From the NCBI GenBank assembly GCA_910592005.1, contig CAJVPP010000217.1, forward strand, positions 1 to 39,971: a stretch of DNA of 39,971 bases. The letters run 5' to 3'. Source of the DNA: Funneliformis mosseae. Lineage: Eukaryota; Glomeromycota; Glomeromycetes; Glomerales; Glomeraceae. Both the position numbers and the translations under genes were made by a program. Below the pieces are notes generated by a model, which did not search any database, was not told where the DNA came from, and was given only the letters and a program-made list of their open reading frames with translations. Positions 31,635-39,971 of this stretch are shown here, in pieces (position 1 is the stretch's first letter; every line of letters begins with the position of its first letter).

Positions 31635-31979
31635 ATGAAAACCCCTAGTAAGATCGACGTCTTTTTAAAATGTTACTTTTCAATTAATAAAAAATTTCCT
31701 CAAGATACTGTATTCTGGGCTATTTCTAACCAAATTTTAGTATTGAGTAAAAGAGTTGAGTTCATGTCTTTCAGAATTTTAAAAAACTTTTCGACCAACA
31801 ATATAAAAGATTTATTAATATCATTTCCTGTGCATAATACTAACTATGATCCTGCTCGTATTGTTAAAATCGAAAAAATGATAGACCATAAAGCAATCAA
31901 GACAGCTTTCCAGACGGGTGTGTCGGGTAATAGAATTCGTTTCGACTGTAAGACGCTTGTACAATGGGTATCAAAATAG
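31635..31979 (+). CDS. Small hypothetical protein, 114 aa
   Basis: An intact single-exon frame from ATG 31635 in a favourable context (AAACAAATGA) to TAG 31979. The protein is basic with mixed composition (FLKCYFSINKKFPQDTVFW; RIVKIEKMIDHKAIKTAF), no signal peptide and no membrane helix, and looks globular. The local base composition is less AT-biased than the flanks, which favours real coding sequence or a remnant of it. I do not recognise the family. Confidence 0.4.
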   Translation: MKTPSKIDVFLKCYFSINKKFPQDTVFWAISNQILVLSKRVEFMSFRILKNFSTNNIKDLLISFPVHNTNYDPARIVKIEKMIDHKAIKTAFQTGVSGNRIRFDCKTLVQWVSK

Positions 31980-32144
31980 ATGTAAAGGGCGTAAGCGGGG
32001 AATGTAACACAATAACTTAGATTGAAGACAACATATCTATAAAATGAAATATATATATATTATATATACAGTATCTTAAATTAATACGTATTAAAAAAAA
32101 AAATGTCATGAACACAAATTTTTAAAGAAAAAGGAAAAGAAACT

Positions 32145-32938
32145 TTACAATCTTCCATCAACCGGTGAGATTGAGGGGAGGTCATTTCCCAATATATGAG
32201 TGAAAGAAGCGAAAATTAACAATAAAATTTGATTTGGATGTCGAATAACTTTTGGAGAGACGCTTGGTTCTTCATCAGCCGGTGAAATATCATCCTCATT
32301 GGTCAGGGGAAGTTGAGCTGATGATTGTTCTTTAACATACTCTCGTGTGGCAAAGTAGATACGAACAAATACGATAAATAACGCATAATCCGAACAAATA
32401 CCTATATATATAACGTTAATTTGATTGATTTTTCAAATCAACGAAAAAAAAAAAATAAAAAAAAAAAAGGTTCGTCCCAACATTTACCCTGTGCTTTGAA
32501 CCACATTGCATCAAAAGGCCAAGGTAAAACAATATTCAACACATTTACAAACATTATGTAAAAAGCAACAAATGCATAAAAAAAGCTTGAAGTGATTTTT
32601 CCTCCTTGAGCTAATAATAACAAAATACAAACTTCCCAAATATTATGCAAAGTACCGAAAGTTGACCATAGCTTTCCTGAATCAAAAAAGAATAAGGCAA
32701 CCCCGCTCACGGAAGTGAACGAAATATAATAAGCTATGGTCTTATTAAACCAAATAGCTGGAATTCTACTTCCATTTTCTTGATAGATATATGTAATAAA
32801 TTTTTTTGGTAAATCCCGATGTGAGACCCATTGTAATGAGTAATAACCCGATAAAATTAAGGAAATCATTAAAAAGCAAATCGAAGTATCATAGCTTTGT
32901 TGATCAAAATCTAAAAGTCGGTAAGTGAAATTTCCCAT
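32145..32938 (-). CDS. Multi-pass membrane protein, 235 aa
   Basis: Two exons (minus): 32938-32488 and 32401-32145, joined in phase 1 through an 86-bp intron (donor GTAAATG, acceptor TATATATAG). ATG 32938 is preceded in frame by TAA, so it is the first possible start. Five or six hydrophobic helices: SICFLMISLILSGYYSLQW, IAYYISFTSVSGVALFFF, NIWEVCILLLLA, FFYAFVAFYIMFVNVLNIVL, DYALFIVFVRIYFA, and a C-terminal LLLIFASFTHIL. An acidic loop (LTNEDDISPADEEPS) separates the last two. No catalytic motif or named family recognised. The gene looks intact. Confidence 0.75.
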
Positions 32939-32995
32939 TTTTTATGAGACTAAATATTATAAAAGGAGAAAAACAATAAGAGAAAAAAAAAAATT

Positions 32996-33154
32996 TTAGT
33001 ACAAACGATCAAGGACTGGATGCCATGTTGGATAACCCGTAGAACGAGAAGGCTCGGCGTCTGGGACGTTAAGATCAATTAACGTGAAAGATAAAAGTAA
33101 AAGACTTAACAACACAACAGAAAAGGTTATAGCAGCACAACCACGACAAGACAT
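32996..33154 (-). CDS. Small single-helix membrane protein
   Basis: From ATG 33154 (MSCRGCAAITFSVVLLS) to TAA 32996: 52 codons. An alternative upstream ATG at 33202 would give 68 residues. One transmembrane helix (ITFSVVLLSLLLLSFTLIDL) with a Cys-rich N-terminus, followed by a polar C-terminus ending TWHPVLDRLY. It lies 57 bp upstream of the 235-aa membrane gene on the same strand. Splicing a plausible intron between them would not keep frame, so I keep them as two genes. It could instead be an upstream ORF on the same transcript. Family not recognised. Confidence 0.4.
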   Translation of the reverse strand: MSCRGCAAITFSVVLLSLLLLSFTLIDLNVPDAEPSRSTGYPTWHPVLDRLY

Positions 33155-33202
33155 TTTTGATAACTTGGTTAAACAGGAAAGATTTGTCAACATTTTATAC
33201 AC

Positions 33203-36200
33203 AAATTAATTAGATCAAATTATCGTACAAGACAATGATGGTGCATTATCAACAATAACAATCTAAAAAATCATAAAAATAAGGTTTAATGAATTATATC
33301 TGCTTGATTCAGTTAATACAATGATTTACAATGATTTACAAATTGAATCATATGATAAGACACGAGACCAAAATAATTGACATATTTCATACCAAGTACT
33401 GTACTTGATTTTAAAATCGCTCTCATATTTGTGATGCCTCGATTAATAACATTCGCCGAAAAAAATAAGACACATGATTCGAAAATCCTCATAACTTTAT
33501 AAAAAAAATTCTTTTACACATACTTTGGTTTCAATATAGAGAAAGGTTGTGATGAGTTGAATACGTGAAAATTACAACAAATGATCTATTAGCTAAGATA
33601 TAGATGGGTGGATGTAAAATTATTTTGTACTGTGATATTTGTCATTAATTACGCAATTAAATTTTCTTAATTCTGACTAAAATTTTCTTAATTTTGGCCA
33701 AATTTGTATTTCGGCCTAAATCTGATTTAAAAAATAGAAAAATGCAGGTCAAACTTAGCATTATATTATGCAATATAATACTTTAAATATAATATTTTAC
33801 AAGAGTTTTAAACATTTTTTACATAACTTTTATTATTTAAAAAGGATCTTTTAACAAAAATAATTGTATTCTTTGTCTTTAATTTACTATGATAGAAATA
33901 AATTCAAAAACTAGTGAAATTAATGATTTTTTTAATATATATAAAATATAACTAATTACTTAATAAAGTTTATAAATATAAAGCAGAAGAATTACTGGTC
34001 TTAAATTTAAATAATATAAAGTATTGGTTAGAAAATTAGTTCTATATTAATTATAATAAGTAAAAGAATAAAAGTAATAAAAGTATTATAAACAAACAAT
34101 GCACATTTGATTCCATATGCATTAATAAATATAATAAATAAATTAATTTAAAGAACCAAAAAATTAAAGGATTTGTATAATTAATTATATAAGATAACTT
34201 AATAATAATGCAATATGTGAAATTAAAGAGTTAAAATTTTTGAAAATATTTTATATTTAATCAAAAATGTCTTCATTAATAAGATATCAAAACAATAAAA
34301 CAAAATATTTATATATAATTATTTACATTAAAAATTATGAATAAAATTTTTATTTTTAGTTTTAAAAATTTTTGTTAGATATTAAACAATTATATTTTAC
34401 ATTAAAAAATTAATAAATAATTTATCATAATTATAAATTATAAAAAAAATTATGATATATATTGTAATTATTATAAAATATATAATATTTATTTATATGG
34501 ATTGATTACTAAAATATCAGATTTTGTGAATTTTTTAACAAATTGAGACTTTTATTGCATTTAATTTTTGATGTTATTAAATTAAAATGTATTAAGCTCT
34601 TAATTTTAATCAAAAATTTCTCAGAACCTGATTTTTTAAAAATTCTCTTATATATAAAATCAGAAAAAGAAAATTAGTATTATATTGAAATTTTTATTAT
34701 AATATTAATTATATAATTAATAAATATAAGATTTATTTATTTTAGTTTTTTTTAATAATAATTTATTAAAATTAAATATCTTAATATAGTATTATAATAA
34801 AAATAATATTTTAATAAAATAGCTTAAACTTAAAAAATATTAAAATATTATATTTTACAATATCTTATCTAAAGATATATTCTATCTCAATTATAATACT
34901 ATATTTAATAATAATTATAGAATAATTATTTAATTATATCTCATTATCTATTTTTTCTAAAAATAAAATTAATACTAATTTATTAAAATTAATAATATTA
35001 ATATTATATAATTTATTTGGTATTAAAGTTTTATTTAAATTATATCAAATAAAGTTAAAAAATTTATATATATAACTAAATCTTTTAAAAATTACCAATA
35101 ATTCTTATAATAAAATAAATATTAAAAAATCTAACTTATTAGAAAAATATTATTATCAAATTATATAAATTATTAGATAGTATATTTAGATTTTTATTTA
35201 AAAAATTTTATAAATCAAAAAAAAATAATAATAATAATTATAATTATTAATTAATTAATAATAATAAAATTCATTTTATTTATTTTATAATTATTTGAAT
35301 TAAGTTTAAAGGTATAAAAATATAATTTATTAATTACTTTAAAATTTTAATTACTTTCAAATTTTTATAATTTTTTAATATTAATTAATATAATAAAAAT
35401 TATTAAAATTCTTAAATTAAAATTAATTAATTTTAAATTAAGTATTTATTATATTTAGAATATACAGTCAACTCTTATTATAACGAACTTTATATCCTAG
35501 ACCTCAACTTTGCTATAAGGCTATAGTGAAGATTTTAAAAGATTTGATTAGCCAATTCGCTATAACAAGAGTATTTTTATTATATTTGTTCAAAAAATTT
35601 GTTATATCAAGAGTTCACTATATCAAGAGTTGACTGTATATATTATTATATATATAATTTTAAAAAATTATTTATTTATAAAAATACAATTTTATGCTAT
35701 ATTATATCCTATTAATTTAAATTTAATTTAAAATGATAAAATTTTATAAAATAAATATATAAAACTTTTGATAAAATTTAAAGATAAAAAAAAAATTTAT
35801 CAACTTTTGATTCAATTTTTAAATAATTATTTATCATAAATTCAATATTTTTTTAAATATAATACTAAATTATTAATAATAAAATAATTAATATTTTAAT
35901 AATAATAGATTATATTATTTTTTAATATATATAAAATTTTTAACAATAAAAAATAATTTAAATAAGAATATAAATTTAAATTTTACATATAATTATTATA
36001 TTTAATATAATTTACTATATGTAAATTATTTTTAATATTTAAAGTTAATCTTTTATTATTTATTTAATAAGTTATTATAATATTAAATTTTTATAATAAT
36101 AGGCTAATAAGATATTAGGATAACATAATAATATATTAATAAAATAATATAATAGTATAATATCAGACTAGTAGAATAATAAAATAGCAAGATATTATAA

Positions 36201-39200
36201 GTCTTAAATAATAAAGTAATTTATTATAATTAGTTAAAAAATAAGATTAAAATTATTAAACTATTAAACTAAAATAAACTTAAATAAATAATTTGTAAGA
36301 TAAAAAATTTATTTCTATTATTTTTTATAAAATTTATTAATAAATATAAAAAATTTAATTAAATTACAATAATTTTTTACTAAAATATTTAATAATTAAA
36401 TATATTAAATTAAAATATAAATCAAAAATTTTAATTTAATTAAATATTAATAAATTTATTAGAATTATTTTAAAAAATAATTTTTTAATTTTATAAAAAA
36501 ATATTATAAAATGTAAAAAAAAAAATAAATATTATAATACAATTATATATAGAATATTATTAATCAAGTATAATTCCAATTGATAACTATTAAAAAATCA
36601 TAATAAATCAGTATATATATAAGACATAGTTAATAAGTTATATCTAATTTTAAATTAATTGATAACTATTATGTTAATATTTTTTTATAAATAATCATAT
36701 TGATTATATAAACTTAACAAATTTGATCAATTTATTAAGTAATTAGCAATCAGAAAAAGTATATTGATTGGAGTGATAATAATCATATTTGTAATATTAT
36801 AATATATAAAAATATTTATTAAATAAAATTATTGTCATATATTTATTTTCTTATTAAAAATTATATAAAAATAAAATAACAATAAATATTATAAATCAAT
36901 ATAATTAAATTCCTACTTATATTATAAAAATTATTTTTTATAGTTCTATATTATAACTTTTTATATTATCATTATCAATTTAAAAATAGAATCTTATTTA
37001 ATAATTTTTTAACTAGTAAAAACTATTTAATATAAGTTAAATAATACATCTATTTTATATTAAACAATTAGATTTTATATTTGAAGAAGAAATATAGCAA
37101 ACTTATATAATATATTTAGTAATATATATATAATATAATTTTTTATATATATAATATTAAGAATTATAAAATATGACTATTTGTTATAAAAAAGAATACA
37201 TATATAATTTTTTATAATATATATATCATATATATATTCAAAAATTATACAATATATATATTATTAATTATACTATATAGGTTTAAATAATACTTATTTG
37301 AAGAATTATTTTATCTATTCAAAATACATTTAAATAATATTATTTTTTACATAAATTTAGTAAAAATAAATGAATTTTTTGAGTATTAAATAAAATTTGT
37401 TGATCCAAAGATTTTAAAACCTATTTGAATTCTTTTATATTATTAATTTTTAATATTATAACAATTAGATTATCTAATATAGTTTTAGATATTAATTTAA
37501 AAATAGTTATAAAATTTTTTTCATAAATATTATTAAAATAATTTATTTATCTATTCTTCTAGTAACAGAAATTTATTAGAATAATATTTACTTCTGATAA
37601 CTATTTTTCAACTTTAAGATTATAAAATTATAAAATTAGCAAAGTTCATTAAACTTAAAATTATTATACATTGCTATTTCTCAAATTCTTTTTTATTATA
37701 TCAATTTTAAGCATTTAACAAGTTTAATATTATCTAAATTATTAGATAAAAGATCATTTAATCACCAGTTTTATATAATAATTTGTAATATTTTTAGTTT
37801 ATAAATTAGATTATGATTCTAAATAAAATATATAAAATAAAATAAAATACTTAATAAAATAGGTATTAATTTGTATAAAATTAAAATCTATTTAAAATAC
37901 TATTTATTCATTTAAATAAGTAATACTAAAATAAATATAAAAATCTATAATCTTAGTAATATTTTGCAAAGTGAAGAAAAAGTTAAATATTTAGTATTAT
38001 TATTCTTGATCTATAATTATCTTTTATCAAAAGAGCAATAGATAATATATATTTTTTATTTAATATTTATTCATTATTTAGGATACTAATAAATAATATG
38101 CTTTAATAAAATTGGTTAAAATTTGCTGATTATTATTATTTATAAGATCTTATATAATTAAAATTATAAATTATAATAAATATTTTTTATTAATCAGCTA
38201 TAAAGTCAAAAAATCCTTTTTCTATTTCTATTTTGTAAAAAAATTTTTAAATTAGTTAAAATCTTTATTTTTTGATTTAATTTTTTATTAACTTAAAGTA
38301 TATCTTAAAAATTTTATTTTTATCAATATATAATTTCTTTACAATCTATTATATAATTCCTAAAATAGATTATAAATCAGATTTATAACAAGATGTCTTA
38401 TTAGATTATGATAAAATTAAGATTATTATCATAATCATAATCATTAAATTATAAAATAATACATAATTATATTTATAATTATTAATTATATATTTATAAA
38501 TTAAAAATTTATAAAGTATAATATAGAATTAATGTATTATTTATAATTATTTTATAATGTATAATTAAATACTTAATTTTGATTGATTAATTATTTATAT
38601 AATAAATATAAAAATTTTTAAAAATCATAAATTATTTATAAATTTATAAAAAAAAAAAATACTAAATTTATTTATTGTAAAAAAATATTTCTACATTTAT
38701 ATAATAATATTCTTTATTTAAAATCTTTCAAATTTTTCATCTATCAAATTTTCAAATTAAGATCTTCTTTATTTTTTGAATTTGTTTTTCTTTGATCATT
38801 ATCTTGATAAAAATCTGTATTATTATTGAAAATTACAGCATTTAAATTTAAAATTGTAGTAATATTTAAATCAATATCTATTAATCTTTTTTAATCTTCT
38901 CTAAAATTTATATTAATATTCTCTTTCTCTTTTTTATCTAACTTATCTTAGTTAAATCAGTTAATAAATTAATTAATTTTTTAACAGATATATTTTTTCT
39001 AGTATATTATAATTTATTTTGCATTTTTAAAATACAAAATCTTTAAATTTTAGCTATTATTTCAAGTTATAATATAAATAAATTAGTATATTAAGTATTT
39101 ATAAACTAATTTAAAATAGTAAAAAGTCTTTATATAAAATACTATGTAGTATTATAGTAATAAAAATAAATAGTTATAGTTTTAAGAAGATTAGAAAAAA

Positions 39201-39430
39201 TTTTGTATATTATCTATCAAATTAAAGAAATATTATGATTCTTAACATAAAGTAAATTAAATAGTATTTATCTTAAATCAAATTTATACATTTGATTAAT
39301 TATACTTTAATAATTGATCTTATTATATTTTATATATTTTAGCATTTTTGTAATAATTAAATCCAATTATTAAAAAAGTATTAATTTTAAATTTTATCCT
39401 AAAATTATTAAATTAATTAATAATAATATT
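33203..39430. other. Extremely AT-rich gene-free island
   Basis: From about 33,650 onward the sequence is almost wholly A/T, with hardly any G+C-containing words and no ORF of note on either strand. 33,203-33,650 is the normal AT-rich 5' flank of the preceding gene. The pattern (short A and T mixes, TTATAAT/ATTAAT words, almost no homopolymers over ten) differs from the homopolymer-rich intergenic DNA elsewhere in the window. The only structure I find is the MITE at 35465-35636. Confidence 0.7.
35465..35636. mobile_element. Pogo/Tigger-type MITE, 172 bp
   Basis: Starts CAGTCAACTCTTATTATAAC at 35465 and ends with the reverse complement pattern ATATCAAGAGTTGACTG at 35636. TA dinucleotides flank it at 35463-35464 and 35637-35638. 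The terminal inverted repeat is about 25 bp with a few mismatches, and a second internal TATATCAAGAG copy lies near the right end. CAGT...CTC...TTATAACGAAC ends are typical of the pogo/Tigger branch of Tc1/mariner. It has no coding capacity, so it is a non-autonomous element. Confidence 0.85.
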
Positions 39431-39971
39431 GTGACCAAGTGTTAATTTTAACGATTACAGATCTATAAATATATAGTAGAGTATAAAATATCAAAAATAT
39501 CAAATATATTAAACATATTTAATATATTTAATATAGTTAATAAAACTAATATATCAGATATGTCTAATATAATTAATATAGTTAATATGTTTGATATATC
39601 AATATATGTTGTTAAATGAAATAACTCTTGAACTAATGATTAATATTTCAATAGAAATAGTATCATTAGAACCGTCTTGATGAGAGCTTTCCAACGAATA
39701 TAAGCTTTACCTAATTAGACCAATATTTAGTGAAATATTTCAAAAAGATTATTAAGTATAATTTCATAGATTATTGCTAAACGGAGCCATAATTCCTTAA
39801 CGCGAATTAGCGATCGACCGGCCAAAATTACGAAAATGACAAAAATAATAAAAACTATTATAACGACGAAACTGATGATGAAACTCTTTTCTCCCTCTCT
39901 CCAATACCAAAAATTTAGAAAAAACAAAAATTTTATTTTTCAAAGAAAACTTTTATTTTTATTAAAAACTT
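39431..39971. repeat. Less AT-biased segment, probable dispersed repeat
   Basis: After an AT tract of short direct and inverted TTAATATA words (39480-39600) the composition changes. 39650-39860 holds mixed-composition phrases such as GAGAGCTTTCCAACGAATA, AACGGAGCCATAATTCC and GCGATCGACCGGCC, which look like parts of a dispersed repeat family. A minus-strand 66-codon frame here (39927-39727) has a hydrophobic stretch (FVVIIVFIIFVIFVILAG) but looks like repeat translation. The segment runs off the window. Confidence 0.4.

Noticed and set aside
39655..39710. Possible hammerhead ribozyme (TTGATGAGAGCTTTCCAACGAA)
   Set aside because: It recalls the CUGAUGA...GAA core, but the first core base is T instead of C, and the segment between the two parts cannot form a stem II. 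More likely part of a dispersed repeat.
39727..39927. 66-codon minus-strand ORF with a hydrophobic stretch
   Set aside because: Sits in a probable dispersed repeat at the window edge; the Ile/Phe/Val run comes from an AT-rich microrepeat.

Overview
The window is nuclear DNA of an AT-rich, intron-rich eukaryote. It most resembles an arbuscular mycorrhizal fungus of the Rhizophagus type (Glomeromycotina). The evidence is short GT-AG introns of about 50-110 bp, homopolymer-rich intergenic DNA, Crinkler (CRN) and SAM/crinkler-associated relics, decayed Tc1 and hAT transposons, and a fungal Dbl-family RhoGEF beside an Msb2-like sensor. This assignment rests on recalled family resemblance; no search was run.

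Layout. Positions 1-14,750 are accessory, decayed DNA: a ~175-bp tandem repeat, a broken multi-pass membrane gene, a complete Tc1/mariner element (5010-6656) whose transposase has four in-frame stops but no indel, CRN and SAM/crinkler relics, a broken two-exon gene with a toxin-type nucleic-acid deaminase domain (10454-11665, minus), and a decayed hAT element (11861-14025).

Positions 14,758-29,346 form a gene-rich core with three large, apparently intact genes whose exon-intron structures I resolved by hand. They are a 10-exon, 771-aa RhoGEF (minus), a 15-exon, 1532-aa secreted/membrane redox enzyme (plus), and a 3-exon, 699-aa Msb2-like sensor (minus). The redox enzyme fuses an animal-type heme peroxidase, a DOMON domain, cytochrome b561, cytochrome b5 and an FAD/NAD(P)H reductase. 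Its reading frame is kept open only by a 14-nt microexon. It looks like a DUOX-like machine assembled from non-NOX parts and is the most interesting object here. The RhoGEF and redox genes diverge from a 3.2-kb intergenic region. The redox and Msb2-like genes converge, 380 bp apart.

Positions 29,350-33,210 hold an extreme G tract, a small orphan ORF, and two small minus-strand membrane protein genes. Positions 33,210-39,971 are an extremely AT-rich island without genes. It holds one clean pogo/Tigger-type MITE (35465-35636) and ends in a less AT-biased dispersed-repeat-like segment.

How the genes might work together is inference only. Msb2 sensors, RhoGEF/Cdc42-Rac modules and ROS-producing oxidases are all parts of fungal surface sensing and polarised growth, so their adjacency is suggestive but unproven.
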